A stretch of DNA of 64,000 nt from Tenacibaculum maritimum NCIMB 2154 (GTDB lineage Bacteria > Bacteroidota > Bacteroidia > Flavobacteriales > Flavobacteriaceae). The DNA lies in contig NZ_LT634361.1 of NCBI RefSeq assembly GCF_900119795.1, positions 1,488,001-1,552,000 of the forward strand, given 5' to 3'. This document shows positions 16,699-25,597 of this stretch, one piece after another (positions within the stretch are counted from its first letter, which is position 1; each line of letters opens with the position of its first letter). Position numbers and translations under genes: made by a program. The notes beneath the pieces are model-generated. The model searched no databases. It was not told the origin of the DNA and saw nothing but the letters and a program-made list of their open reading frames with translations.

Positions 16699-18432
16699 AT
16701 GACCACAAAATCACAAGAAAAATTTGTAAAAAAAACAACAGAAAAACAGCATATTTCAGGTGCAGAAGCGGTTGTTAAATGCCTGTTGGAAGAAGGTGCT
16801 AATTTAATTTATGGTTATCCTGGAGGGGCTATTATGCCTATATATGATGAATTATATAAATACCAAGATGAGGTTCATCATGTATTAACTCGTCATGAAC
16901 AAGGAGCAACTCATGCTGCCCAAGGCTTTGCTAGAGTTACAGGAAAGGTAGGAGTAGCAATGGCTACATCTGGGCCAGGAGCAACAAATTTAATAACAGG
17001 AATTGCAGATGCGCAAATAGATTCTACTCCAATGGTTTGTATTACAGGGCAAGTTGCTTCTCATTTACTAGGGTCTGACGCATTTCAAGAAACTGATATT
17101 GTAGGAATTTCAACTCCAGTAACTAAATGGAATTATCAAATAACTAAAGCTTCTGAGATACCAACCATTTTTGCAAAAGCATTTTATATAGCAAGATCAG
17201 GAAGACCAGGGCCAGTGCTCATTGATATAACTAAAGATGCTCAATTTGAAACTTTTGATTTTGAATATAAAAAATGTACTTCAATTCGTAGTTATAAAGC
17301 AAAACCTCAAGTTAACTTAGAGGAAGTGCAAGAGGCAGCAACATTAATTAACAAAGCAAAAAAGCCATTAATTGTTTTTGGGCAAGGGGTTATTTTAGGA
17401 AAAGCGGAAGAAGAGTTTAAAGCATTTATTGAAAAAGCAGGAATTCCTTCTGCATGGACAATTTTAGGACTATCTGCTTTGCCAACGGCACATGAATTGA
17501 ATGTAGGAATGGTAGGGATGCATGGTAATTATGCACCTAATAAATTAACAAATGAATGTGATTTGTTAATTGCTGTAGGGATGCGATTTGATGACCGTGT
17601 AACAGGTGATTTGGATAGGTATGCAAAGCAGGCCAAAGTGATTCATTTTGAAATTGACCCAGCAGAGGTAGATAAAAATGTAAAAACAGATGTGGCTGTG
17701 TTAGGAGATGTTAAAGAAAGTTTAGCAGAAATTTTACCCTTACTAGATGAAAATAAGCATGTAAGTTGGTTGGAAGAATTTAAAAAACTACAAGGAATAG
17801 AGTTTGATAAAGTACAAAAAGATGATTTATATCCAACAAAAGAAGGCTTGACTATGGGAGAGGTCTTAAAAGAAATAAATAAAGCTTCAGGGGGGGATGC
17901 CGTTATTGTTTCGGATGTTGGTCAGCACCAAATGTTTGCCTGTAGATATGCTAAGTTTAACCAATCAAAAAGTAATGTTACTTCAGGAGGTCTAGGAACT
18001 ATGGGATTTGCTTTACCAGCAGCCATAGGAGCTAAGATGGGAGTGCCAAATAGAGAGGTTGTAATGATTGCAGGAGATGGTGGATATCAAATGACAATTC
18101 AAGAATTAGGAACTATTTTACAAACTAAAGCGGCTGTAAAGATAGTAGTTTTAAATAACGAATTTCTAGGAATGGTACGTCAATGGCAGCAATTGTTTTT
18201 TGACAAAAGGTATGCGTCCACAGAAATGACAAATCCAGATTTTGTTACCATAGCAAAAGGATATAGTATCGCAGCAAAAAGGGTTACGAAAAGAGAAGAT
18301 TTAGCGGATTCTGTAGCAGAAATGATGCAATCTAAAGAAGCTTATTTCCTAGAGGTTTGCGTAGAAAAAGAAAATAATGTGTTTCCAATGGTTCCTACAG
18401 GGGCTTCAGTTTCAGATATAAGATTAGCATAA
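16699..18432 (+). CDS. ilvB: Acetolactate synthase, large (catalytic) subunit
   Basis: 577 residues. ThDP-dependent fold with three domains: pyrimidine-binding domain (YGYPGGAIMPIYDELY, RHEQGATHAAQGFARVTGKVGV, the catalytic Glu in RHEQ), central FAD-binding domain (GMRFDDRVTGDL), and pyrophosphate-binding domain with the GDGGYQMTIQELGTILQTKAAVKIVVLNN motif. It joins two pyruvates, or pyruvate and 2-oxobutyrate, in the first common step of valine and isoleucine synthesis. The small subunit starts two bases after its stop. Confidence 0.96.
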   Translation: MTTKSQEKFVKKTTEKQHISGAEAVVKCLLEEGANLIYGYPGGAIMPIYDELYKYQDEVHHVLTRHEQGATHAAQGFARVTGKVGVAMATSGPGATNLITGIADAQIDSTPMVCITGQVASHLLGSDAFQETDIVGISTPVTKWNYQITKASEIPTIFAKAFYIARSGRPGPVLIDITKDAQFETFDFEYKKCTSIRSYKAKPQVNLEEVQEAATLINKAKKPLIVFGQGVILGKAEEEFKAFIEKAGIPSAWTILGLSALPTAHELNVGMVGMHGNYAPNKLTNECDLLIAVGMRFDDRVTGDLDRYAKQAKVIHFEIDPAEVDKNVKTDVAVLGDVKESLAEILPLLDENKHVSWLEEFKKLQGIEFDKVQKDDLYPTKEGLTMGEVLKEINKASGGDAVIVSDVGQHQMFACRYAKFNQSKSNVTSGGLGTMGFALPAAIGAKMGVPNREVVMIAGDGGYQMTIQELGTILQTKAAVKIVVLNNEFLGMVRQWQQLFFDKRYASTEMTNPDFVTIAKGYSIAAKRVTKREDLADSVAEMMQSKEAYFLEVCVEKENNVFPMVPTGASVSDIRLA

Positions 18433-18434
18433 TT

Positions 18435-18962
18435 ATGGAAAGCAACAAACAAACATATACAGTTTCAATTTATACAGAAAATAATGTAGGGTTGTTAAAT
18501 AGAATTTCAGGAATCTTTTTAAGAAGGCATATTAATATTGAAAGCATGAATATTTCTAAATCAGAAATAAAGAGTGTTTCAAGATTTACCTTATTAGTAA
18601 AAGTAACCGAGGAGCAAATAAAAAAGATTATAGGGCAAATAGAAAAGCAAGTAGAGGTGATTAAAGCGTATTATCATGTAGATAAAGATACTATTTATCA
18701 AGAATCCTGTTTGTTTAAATTGAGTTCAGAATTATTAATGATTAATGATGAAGTACAAACTATAATTAATAATAGTAAATCAAGAGTAATTAATATTAAT
18801 AAAGACTTTTTTGTGCTTGAAAAGTCAGGAAGTAAAGAAGAAATAGAAGAACTATATCATACTTTAGACAAGCATGGAATTATGCAATTTGTTCGTTCGG
18901 GGCGTATTGCAATTACCAAAGATGAAATGAAAATATCCACCTTATTATCAACAAACAACTAA
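18435..18962 (+). CDS. ilvN: Acetolactate synthase, small (regulatory) subunit
   Basis: 175 residues: an N-terminal ACT domain (about 8-80, TVSIYTENNVGLLNRISGIFLRRHINIESMNIS) and a C-terminal regulatory domain. It confers valine feedback control and raises activity of the large subunit. Only two bases separate it from ilvB and three from ilvC, so the three are tightly co-translated. Confidence 0.94.
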   Translation: MESNKQTYTVSIYTENNVGLLNRISGIFLRRHINIESMNISKSEIKSVSRFTLLVKVTEEQIKKIIGQIEKQVEVIKAYYHVDKDTIYQESCLFKLSSELLMINDEVQTIINNSKSRVININKDFFVLEKSGSKEEIEELYHTLDKHGIMQFVRSGRIAITKDEMKISTLLSTNN

Positions 18963-18965
18963 AAA

Positions 18966-20471
18966 ATGACAACAAATTATTTTAATACATTATCGCTAGC
19001 AGGGAAATTAGAACAATTAGCAAAATGTAGATTTATGGAGGCTTCTGAATTTTCAGAAGGAGTTAAAGCGTTAGAAGGCAAAAAAATAGTAATTATAGGC
19101 TGTGGAGCTCAAGGATTGAATCAAGGATTGAATATGAGAGATTCAGGTTTGGATGTTTCTTATGCTTTACGACCGGCTGCAATTGAAGAAAAAAGAGCTT
19201 CTTATAAAAATGCTACTGAAAATGATTTTAAAGTAGGAACATTTGAAGCGTTGATACCTACGGCAGATTTGGTATTAAATTTAACACCAGATAAGCAACA
19301 TACTAGGGTTGTTAAAACCGTAATGCCACTAATGAAAAAAGGAGCAACGTTATCGTATTCTCATGGATTCAATATTGTTGAGGAAGGAATGAAAATTAGA
19401 GAGGATTTAACGGTAATTATGGTGGCTCCAAAATGCCCAGGAACTGAAGTAAGAGAAGAATATAAAAGAGGTTTTGGTGTACCAACACTAATAGCGGTGC
19501 ATCCTGAAAATGACCCAGAAGGAAAAGGATGGCTACAAGCAAAAGCATATGCGGTGGCAACAGGAGGACATAAAGCAGGTGTGTTAGAATCATCTTTTGT
19601 AGCAGAGGTAAAGTCAGATTTAATGGGAGAGCAAACCATTTTGTGTGGTGTATTGCAAACGGCTTCTATTTTGTCTTTTGATAAAATGTTAGCAGAAGGG
19701 ATTGAGCCTACTTATGCAGCAAAACTCATTCAATATGGTTGGGAGGTTATTACAGAAGCATTGAAGCACGGTGGAATTACCAATATGATGCATCGTTTGT
19801 CAAATCCTGCAAAAATCAAAGCAGTTGAAATTTCTGATCAGTTAAAGGAAATAATGAAACCTTTATTTGTAAAGCATATGGATGATATTATGTCTGGTCA
19901 TTTTTCAAAAACAATGATGGAAGACTGGGCTAATGATGATGTGAATTTATTAACTTGGAGAGAAGAAACAGGGCAGACTGCTTTTGAAAAAACTCAAGCA
20001 ACAGCAATAACGATTAGTGAGCAAGAATATTTTGACCATGGTACTTTATTAGTAGCTTTTGTAAAAGCTGGTGTTGAATTGGCTTTTGATACAATGGTGG
20101 CCTCAGGAATTAAAGAAGAGTCGGCTTATTATGAGTCATTACATGAATTACCACTTATAGCGAATACTGTAGCTAGAAAAAAATTGTATGAAATGAACCG
20201 TATTATTTCAGATACAGCTGAATATGGTTGCTATTTGTTTGATCATGCAGCAAAACCCTTGTTAGCAGAGTTTATGAAAGAAGTAACAACTTCTCTTATA
20301 GGAAAGCAGTATGCGTCTTCCAATGAAGTTGATAATTTAACATTAATTAGAGTAAATGAAGAAATACAAAACCACCCAATTGAAAAAATAGGGAAGACAT
20401 TAAGAGCGTCAATGACTGCAATGAAAAAAATAAATCAAGAAGAAAAAGCAGAAACGGTTGTTTTTCATTAG
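18966..20471 (+). CDS. ilvC: Ketol-acid reductoisomerase, long (class II) form
   Basis: 501 residues, the long form with a duplicated C-terminal KARI domain as in E. coli, rather than the short form of about 330. The nucleotide site [29 protein letters not shown] fits NADPH binding, and [13 protein letters not shown] carries metal-binding acids. It isomerises and reduces acetolactate or acetohydroxybutyrate. It lies between ilvN and ilvA, three bases from each. Confidence 0.97.
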   Translation: MTTNYFNTLSLAGKLEQLAKCRFMEASEFSEGVKALEGKKIVIIGCGAQGLNQGLNMRDSGLDVSYALRPAAIEEKRASYKNATENDFKVGTFEALIPTADLVLNLTPDKQHTRVVKTVMPLMKKGATLSYSHGFNIVEEGMKIREDLTVIMVAPKCPGTEVREEYKRGFGVPTLIAVHPENDPEGKGWLQAKAYAVATGGHKAGVLESSFVAEVKSDLMGEQTILCGVLQTASILSFDKMLAEGIEPTYAAKLIQYGWEVITEALKHGGITNMMHRLSNPAKIKAVEISDQLKEIMKPLFVKHMDDIMSGHFSKTMMEDWANDDVNLLTWREETGQTAFEKTQATAITISEQEYFDHGTLLVAFVKAGVELAFDTMVASGIKEESAYYESLHELPLIANTVARKKLYEMNRIISDTAEYGCYLFDHAAKPLLAEFMKEVTTSLIGKQYASSNEVDNLTLIRVNEEIQNHPIEKIGKTLRASMTAMKKINQEEKAETVVFH

Positions 20472-20474
20472 AAT

Positions 20475-21737
20475 ATGGAGGTAAAAACGAAGTATAGCCC
20501 AACAATAGAGGCAGTAGAGCGAGCTGTAGCAGCATTGAAAGATGTTGCTACAGAAACGCCACTATTGAAAAATTATATTTACTCGGAAAGATTTAAAGCA
20601 AACGTATTTTTAAAAAGAGAAGATTTACAACAAGTAAGATCTTATAAGATACGAGGGGCGTATAATAAAATCAGTTCAATAACAGAGGAAGAGCGCCAAA
20701 AGGGAATTGTTTGTGCGAGCGCAGGAAACCATGCACAAGGCGTTGCTTTTGCCTGCAAGAAGCTGAAAATACATGGTACAATTATAATGCCTTCACCAAC
20801 TCCAAAACAAAAAGTAGAACAGGTTAAAATGTTTGGAGGAAATTATGTTGATATCGAATTAAGAGGAGATACGTTTGATGATGCCTATAATTTGGCGAAG
20901 CATAAGTGTGATACGTTAGGTAAAACTTTTATACATCCTTTTGATGATCAAAAAATTATAGAAGGTCAAGCTACGGTAGGTTTAGAAATTATTAATCAGT
21001 TAGAAACACCGATAGATTATGTATTTGTACCAGTAGGGGGTGGCGGATTGGCATCAGGGGTATCAAGTATATTTAAGCAATTATCACCAAATACAAAAGT
21101 AATAGGGGTAGAGCCAGCAGGAGCTGCTTCTATGAAAACTGCTATATTGAAAAATAAAAATGTAAAATTAGAAAACATAGATAAGTTTATAGATGGAGCG
21201 GCTGTACAACAAGTAGGAGATTTAACGTTTGATATTTGTAAGGAATACTTATATGAGATGATTACGGTACCTGAGGGGAAGGTTTGTCAAACTATTTTGG
21301 ATTTGTACAATAAGGAAGCAATTGTGGTAGAACCAGCAGGAGCTTTAACAACGGCTGCATTGGATTTTTATGCTGAAGAAATTAAGGGAAAAAATGTAGT
21401 TTGTGTAATTAGTGGTAGTAATAATGATATCACAAGAACCGCAGAAATTAAAGAAAGAGCATTGCTATATGGACAATTAAAACATTATTTTATCATTCGA
21501 TTCCCACAACGAGCTGGTGCGCTAAAAGAATTTGTAATGGATGTTTTAGGAAAGAATGACGACATTACATATTTTGAATACTCTAAGAAAACGAATCGAG
21601 AAAATGGTCCTGCTGTAGTAGGAATTGAGTTGGAAAAAAAGAATGATTTGTTACCATTAATAGAAAGAATGAAACAACGTAATTTTTATGGAGAGTATCT
21701 TAACGATAAGCCCAATCTATTTGAGTTTTTAGTGTAA
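20475..21737 (+). CDS. ilvA: Threonine ammonia-lyase (biosynthetic threonine dehydratase)
   Basis: 420 residues. Fold type II PLP enzyme with Lys58 in RSYKIRGAYNK, the Ser/Gly loop CASAGNHAQGVA and the glycine-rich phosphate loop PVGGGGLASG. A single short ACT-like domain ends the protein (about 335-420, FIIRFPQRAGALKEFV), as in the Bacillus-type enzyme. It makes 2-oxobutyrate, the isoleucine-specific precursor, which agrees with the strong Ile bias of the leader peptides. Last gene of the operon; leuABCD and ilvE are not in the window. Confidence 0.95.
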   Translation: MEVKTKYSPTIEAVERAVAALKDVATETPLLKNYIYSERFKANVFLKREDLQQVRSYKIRGAYNKISSITEEERQKGIVCASAGNHAQGVAFACKKLKIHGTIIMPSPTPKQKVEQVKMFGGNYVDIELRGDTFDDAYNLAKHKCDTLGKTFIHPFDDQKIIEGQATVGLEIINQLETPIDYVFVPVGGGGLASGVSSIFKQLSPNTKVIGVEPAGAASMKTAILKNKNVKLENIDKFIDGAAVQQVGDLTFDICKEYLYEMITVPEGKVCQTILDLYNKEAIVVEPAGALTTAALDFYAEEIKGKNVVCVISGSNNDITRTAEIKERALLYGQLKHYFIIRFPQRAGALKEFVMDVLGKNDDITYFEYSKKTNRENGPAVVGIELEKKNDLLPLIERMKQRNFYGEYLNDKPNLFEFLV

Positions 21738-21765
21738 TTTATTCGTTTGTAGCAAAAAGATGTAT

Positions 21766-21824
21766 AAAGGGGCATTTTTTGAAAAAGGTTATTTTATAAC
21801 CACTATAAAAAAGGCCTCTTTTTT
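21766..21824 (+). terminator. Possible terminator of the ilv operon
   Basis: AAAGGGGC (21766-21773) can pair, with one G-U, with GCCTCTTT (21814-21821) just before a T-run. The enclosed GGTTAT-TTT-ATAACC (21787-21801) forms a second hairpin inside the loop. Confidence 0.45.
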
Positions 21825-21942
21825 GTTGTGATTTTACAGCAAATAGCTAGTAATGATGCTGATTTTGATGCCTTTAATTAAATCAATATGGTTTTTATCT
21901 AAATATTAGAGGTAGTGTAGCCCCCCCTTTTGAGAGAAAAAA

Positions 21943-22377
21943 TTACAAAGCTTGTTTGATGAAATCTTCATATTCATAAAAGAATAACTCAAACTTAGGC
22001 ATTATATTTACAAAAAATTCAAAACAATTCCTCCAAGTATTTTTATTATGAATACTAAATTTTTCTTCAAAAGGAACGTAAATTCTTCTGATTATTTTAC
22101 CATTATCCAACACAAAAGCTGCATCGTAAATAACCTCAGGTATTTCCGTTTCAAGTAAAGTTCTTAAAGAAAGCATTTGATCATAAAGGAGTTCGTTAGC
22201 AACTTCATCAAAGTGTTCGATGTCTAAACAAACTGCTGCCTTTTTTCTGTCTGCTTGAAATTTAAAAGCAAATCCTTTGATTTTAGTGTTGTATAAAAGC
22301 CATTTTCTAGGAAAAGATTTGCCAAAACTCGTCCAAAATTCTTTGCGCAATGTAGCTGATTCTTCTTTTGAAAACAT
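21943..22377 (-). CDS. DUF4268 domain protein
   Basis: 144 residues, cytoplasmic, acidic-aromatic. The whole protein matches what I recall of DUF4268: opening KEESATLRKEFWTSFGKSFPRKWLLYNTK, then FKFQADRKKAAVCLDIEH and a closing FELFFYEYEDFIKQAL. DUF4268 is often a tail domain of restriction or endonuclease-like proteins, but in flavobacteria it also stands alone. Its ATG shares one base with the stop of miaE (TAATG), so it is translated right after it. No catalytic residues can be named and the role is unknown. Confidence 0.75.
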   Translation of the reverse strand: MFSKEESATLRKEFWTSFGKSFPRKWLLYNTKIKGFAFKFQADRKKAAVCLDIEHFDEVANELLYDQMLSLRTLLETEIPEVIYDAAFVLDNGKIIRRIYVPFEEKFSIHNKNTWRNCFEFFVNIMPKFELFFYEYEDFIKQAL

Positions 22378-22958
22378 TATCCGTGAACTTTAGCAGCGGT
22401 TCCGCGATTGCGCATTATTTCAGCTTCAAAAGCAAGTAAGTCATGCCATTTTTTGTCCACAATTTCCCTATCTTGATATGCTCTTGCAAACCCTAAGAAA
22501 GTAGTGTAATGGTTGGCTTCTGAAATCATTAAATCTCTATAGAATTTAGACAATTCTTTATCTTCCATATTTTCAGAAAAAACTTTGAATCGTTCGCAGC
22601 TTCTAGCTTCAATTAATGCAGCAATTAGCAAGCGTTGTATTAAAGCATCTGTTCTGTCTTTTGTTTTTGGAAAAAACTTTTGTAGTTGAATTGCGTAATC
22701 GTTTTTTTGTTCTCTACCTAATACCATGCCTCTTTTAACCATAAAATCGTGTACCATTTTAAAGTGTTCCATTTCTTCTATGGCAATGGCACTCATAGCT
22801 TGCACGAGTTTTGTTTCTTCAGAATAGTTGATGATTAAAGAAACGGCATTAGATGCTGCTTTTTGTTCTAAAAAGGCATGATCTGTTAGTATTTGCTGTA
22901 GGTTATCTTTGGCAATATCTGCCCATGAAGTTTCTGTTTCGAATTGTAGTCCTAACAT
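22377..22958 (-). CDS. miaE: tRNA-(ms2io6A)-hydroxylase
   Basis: 193 residues from ATG 22958 (MLGLQFETETSWADIAKDNLQ). The longer open frame (to 22979) is rejected because a -10 element sits at 22977-22984. Ferritin-like four-helix diiron protein: the ligand motifs are EQKAASNAV, the ExxH pair EEMEHF, EARSCERF and a second ExxH in SEANHYTTF. It hydroxylates the isopentenyl group of the modified A37 in tRNAs, using O2. Its substrate depends on MiaA, whose gene lies 13 kb away in the same window. Confidence 0.92.
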   Translation of the reverse strand: MLGLQFETETSWADIAKDNLQQILTDHAFLEQKAASNAVSLIINYSEETKLVQAMSAIAIEEMEHFKMVHDFMVKRGMVLGREQKNDYAIQLQKFFPKTKDRTDALIQRLLIAALIEARSCERFKVFSENMEDKELSKFYRDLMISEANHYTTFLGFARAYQDREIVDKKWHDLLAFEAEIMRNRGTAAKVHG

Positions 22959-22976
22959 TGTTTTTATTTGAATACA

Positions 22977-22984
22977 CAAAAGTA
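22977..22984 (-). promoter_or_regulatory. -10 element of miaE
   Basis: Minus-strand TACTTTTG matches TAnnTTTG and lies 18 bases before the chosen ATG. No TTG at ideal spacing. It helps decide the start. Confidence 0.5.
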
Positions 22985-23150
22985 AAAAAATATAACTGGG
23001 TTTTGATATTCCTATTCGTTATTATTCATCATTAGCGTAAAAGAAGCGGTGTTGTACTTAAAGTGATATATTTTCCTTTACCTTTTGATAATGATTGTTA
23101 TTAATAGTATGGATACAAGGTGGTATAAGTGTTTTTTATCCGTTAAGTAC

Positions 23151-23819
23151 TTAGTCCTCTTTTTTGTACAATATTTGGTAATCAGCAATGGTGCCTGTTT
23201 TTCCGAGTGCTTTTTTGCCTTTGAATAGTTTGACCTCTAGTACTTCCCCCGTTTTTCCGTTTAAGGTAATGACAAATCGTCCTTTGGTGTTGTTATAAAT
23301 ACCATTGAACTCCAATGTCCATGTAGCTTTTTCTTGATGGTGCCACCTTGAAATACCAATTACTTGCTTTTTTAGATCTTTTACTCCGTGTTTTGCTAAA
23401 TAGGCTGTAATATCTTTCCAAGAGTAAGTAAAGGGAGTATCTAAATTCTCTTCTCTTATTAAATTGCCCTGCTCATCGTAGTTTCTTAATATTCCTATTG
23501 GAAATATTTTAATAAATCTTTTAACAGCTCTTTTTAACTTTCCATTCTTTTTATAATACTCATAAAAATATTCAAAAATAGCTTCTTCTTGTCTTATAGT
23601 TTCCCAATAAACCTCATTAGCTTCATGTTGTTCTACAATATTTCCTTTTTCTTTATAACGGTATTCACCATTTTTTTTATTTCTTTCAAAAGTGGGGATA
23701 TCAAATTGTCTTTTTGTTTTTTGTTGTGCGATGGATTTGTTTATACCAATAAGGATAATAATTATATATATTAGTTTAAACAGCGTTCTTTTTATGCAAA
23801 TAGAAGAGGACTTACGCAT
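23151..23819 (-). CDS. Exported immunity-like paralogue B
   Basis: 222 residues from ATG 23819, which overlaps the end of paralogue A by eight bases. A signal peptide or anchor (FKLIYIIIILIGINKSIAQQ) is followed by a variable region (about 40-125) with a MORN-like phrase (YEYYKKNGKLKRAVKRF), then a C-terminal domain from about 125 to the end (YDEQGNLIREENLDTPF, WHHQEKATWTLEFNGIYN, GKTGEVLEVKLFKGKKALGK). The last 107 codons are nearly identical in DNA to those of the upstream gene, while the first half differs strongly. No family is recognised. Position after a metalloprotease gene and tandem duplication are typical of immunity proteins; this is inference. Confidence 0.6.
   Translation of the reverse strand: MRKSSSICIKRTLFKLIYIIIILIGINKSIAQQKTKRQFDIPTFERNKKNGEYRYKEKGNIVEQHEANEVYWETIRQEEAIFEYFYEYYKKNGKLKRAVKRFIKIFPIGILRNYDEQGNLIREENLDTPFTYSWKDITAYLAKHGVKDLKKQVIGISRWHHQEKATWTLEFNGIYNNTKGRFVITLNGKTGEVLEVKLFKGKKALGKTGTIADYQILYKKED
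23160..23480 (-). repeat. Direct repeat, copy 1 (about 98% identical, 321 bp)
   Basis: Matches 23821-24141 at a constant offset of 661 bases with no gaps; I count six substitutions, mostly synonymous. It covers the 3' halves of the two paralogues only. Confidence 0.9.
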
Positions 23820-24450
23820 CTTTTTTGTACAATATTTGGTAATCAGCAATGGTACCTGTTTTTCCGAGTGCTTTTTTGCCTTTGAATAGTTTGACCTCTA
23901 GTACTTCCCCCGTTTTTCCGCTTAAGGTAATGACAAAGCGCCCTTTGGTGTTGTTATAAATACCATTGAACTCTAATGTCCATGTAGCTTTTTCTTGATG
24001 GTGCCACCTTGAAACACCAATTACTTGCTTTTTTAGATCTTTTACTCCGTGTTTTGCTAAATAGGCTGTAATATCTTTCCAAGAGTAAGTAAAGGGAGTA
24101 TCTAAATTCTCTTCTCTTATTAAATTGCCCTGCTCATCGTAATCTATATAGTTTATAACAAATGATTTATAAAAACGTTTAATTTCTGATTTTAATTCTC
24201 CATTTTTATAATAGAGCTCTAAGGTTTCAAATAGAGAGTTTTTATCCCTTATTAAAGAGGTGTACTCTTTGTCCCATTCAGTTTGTTTTATTGAAATATT
24301 CTTGTCTAAATGAAAGGTGTATTCATTTTCTATTTTATTTTTTTCAAAAGTTGCGATATCAAATTTTTTCATTGTTTTTTTTGTTTTTTGTTGTGCAACA
24401 CATCCATTTATACCAAAAGAAATGGCGATTATATACATTAGTTTCATCAA
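23812..24450 (-). CDS. Exported immunity-like paralogue A (probable lipoprotein)
   Basis: 212 residues. Signal MMKLMYIIAISFGINGCVAQQ could be a lipobox (NGC) or a plain signal peptide; paralogue B has Lys-Ser where A has Gly-Cys. A variable region (about 25-115) includes YYKNGELKSEIKRFYKSF, then comes the shared C-terminal domain. It starts directly after the stop of the metalloprotease gene (adjacent bases 24450/24451) and overlaps paralogue B, so the three genes form one operon. The exported, duplicated, fast-diverging N-terminal half fits a periplasmic protector against the protease or a related effector, but no homologue is recognised. Confidence 0.62.
   Translation of the reverse strand: MMKLMYIIAISFGINGCVAQQKTKKTMKKFDIATFEKNKIENEYTFHLDKNISIKQTEWDKEYTSLIRDKNSLFETLELYYKNGELKSEIKRFYKSFVINYIDYDEQGNLIREENLDTPFTYSWKDITAYLAKHGVKDLKKQVIGVSRWHHQEKATWTLEFNGIYNNTKGRFVITLSGKTGEVLEVKLFKGKKALGKTGTIADYQILYKKDA
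23821..24141 (-). repeat. Direct repeat, copy 2
   Basis: Partner of 23160-23480 (six differences in 321 positions). The sharp loss of identity at 24142 points to gene conversion or a recent partial duplication. Confidence 0.9.
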
Positions 24451-25098
24451 TTATTCTTTTTCAATATTACTTTGTATGAGGTTCCATTGCCATTGGTATG
24501 TGCTGATTACAGGAATTAAATCAGGACCTATATCGGAGTAATCCATAATATTATCAGTTTTATACTGTTGAAAAGTAAAGTTGCTATGATTGTCAAAAGT
24601 ATGATAAAGTCCCATAGCATGAAAGGTTTCATGTGCTAAAGTGCTATCAGTTAAGCCAGGTCTTAATACAATTACAGAGCGAGACGATTCTGGAGCGGGA
24701 ATATTATAAGCCCTACCATATAAACCGCCTTGTTCTTCATCTATGAAATAAATTTTATAATGTTTGCTATAATCTATATCGCTATTTTTTTCGAGTACAG
24801 CATTCAAATAATCTTGAAACTCATCAGTATCCGCATTGATAAGTGTTCCTAAAGGCGCAAATTTTTGATTAAACAATGTATCGGAAGATAGATCTAATAA
24901 TACTGTGCTATATGTTGCTTTGGTTAATGTTTGGCTAAGGTATTTTGTAAGCTGACTTTTTCCATTAGTAGTTGAACCTTCCTTGATATCCCTAGCTTTT
25001 AGTTCCGTTTTAACCTTTACAAAAACAATATTGGTTGTATATCGATGTGTTTTGTCATTGGCCAATATTTTTAGTTTTCCAGCAAATTTCCGATACAT
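24451..25098 (-). CDS. Small metzincin-like zinc metalloprotease without export signal
   Basis: 215 residues. The zinc site is explicit: HETFHAMGLYH gives His156, Glu157, His160 and His166 of the metzincin HExxHxxGxxH motif, and NIMDY supplies a Met-turn (Met185). The N-terminal 150 residues are beta/alpha (TTNIVFVKVKTEL, SKHYKIYFIDEEQGGLYGRAYN). There is no signal peptide, and an in-frame TAA lies two codons upstream of ATG 25098, so it is either cytosolic or the detached C-terminal module of a larger effector. Followed at once by two exported paralogues. Protease call is strong, effector role inferred. Confidence 0.75.
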   Translation of the reverse strand: MYRKFAGKLKILANDKTHRYTTNIVFVKVKTELKARDIKEGSTTNGKSQLTKYLSQTLTKATYSTVLLDLSSDTLFNQKFAPLGTLINADTDEFQDYLNAVLEKNSDIDYSKHYKIYFIDEEQGGLYGRAYNIPAPESSRSVIVLRPGLTDSTLAHETFHAMGLYHTFDNHSNFTFQQYKTDNIMDYSDIGPDLIPVISTYQWQWNLIQSNIEKE

Positions 25099-25597
25099 AA
25101 TTTAGCAACAATATTCATACTTTTACTTTTTTACATATATAATTTTCTTTTTCTTAAAACTATTGTTTTAATTGGATGGATTGTCATTAGCATGCAGTCC
25201 ATTTTTTGCAAATGATGTCCTTTTGAGAACCTCAATAGTTGCTGATATCAAATGTATTTAAAAAAATGATAAAAAACAAAATTCTAAAACAAGAAAATAA
25301 GATTTTAAAGTGATGTAAGTCAGGTTTAAAGTGTTTAAAAACGTATATATACGTAGGTGTTTTAGCGGGGTTTTACGAGTTTTTTTATCAAAAAAAACAT
25401 ATTTCTTTTTTAGCATAGAAGCTTTACTACCATTTTCTATAGTGTATTTTTTTCAGATTTTGCACGATTTTATCGTGTAGGATAATTCCATTACTACAAT
25501 CATTATTACTTACTTAATCAACAAGTTAGTATAATTTTTTGATAGAAGTGTTTAGTAGAGGTTATTTGGTATTGTGATATCGCTTTGTTTGATAGCT
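25099..25597. other. Gene-free AT-rich stretch before the 57-bp array
   Basis: No gene seen. It contains a perfect 14-base palindrome ACGTATATATACGT (25341-25354) and the hairpin CACGAT-TTT-ATCGTG (25463-25477). No promoter of the TAnnTTTG type is evident ahead of the metalloprotease gene. Confidence 0.4.

Noticed and set aside
25341..25354. Palindrome ACGTATATATACGT as a dif or origin site
   Set aside because: Simple AT alternation, no Xer-type arms or DnaA boxes nearby, and no replication genes in the window.
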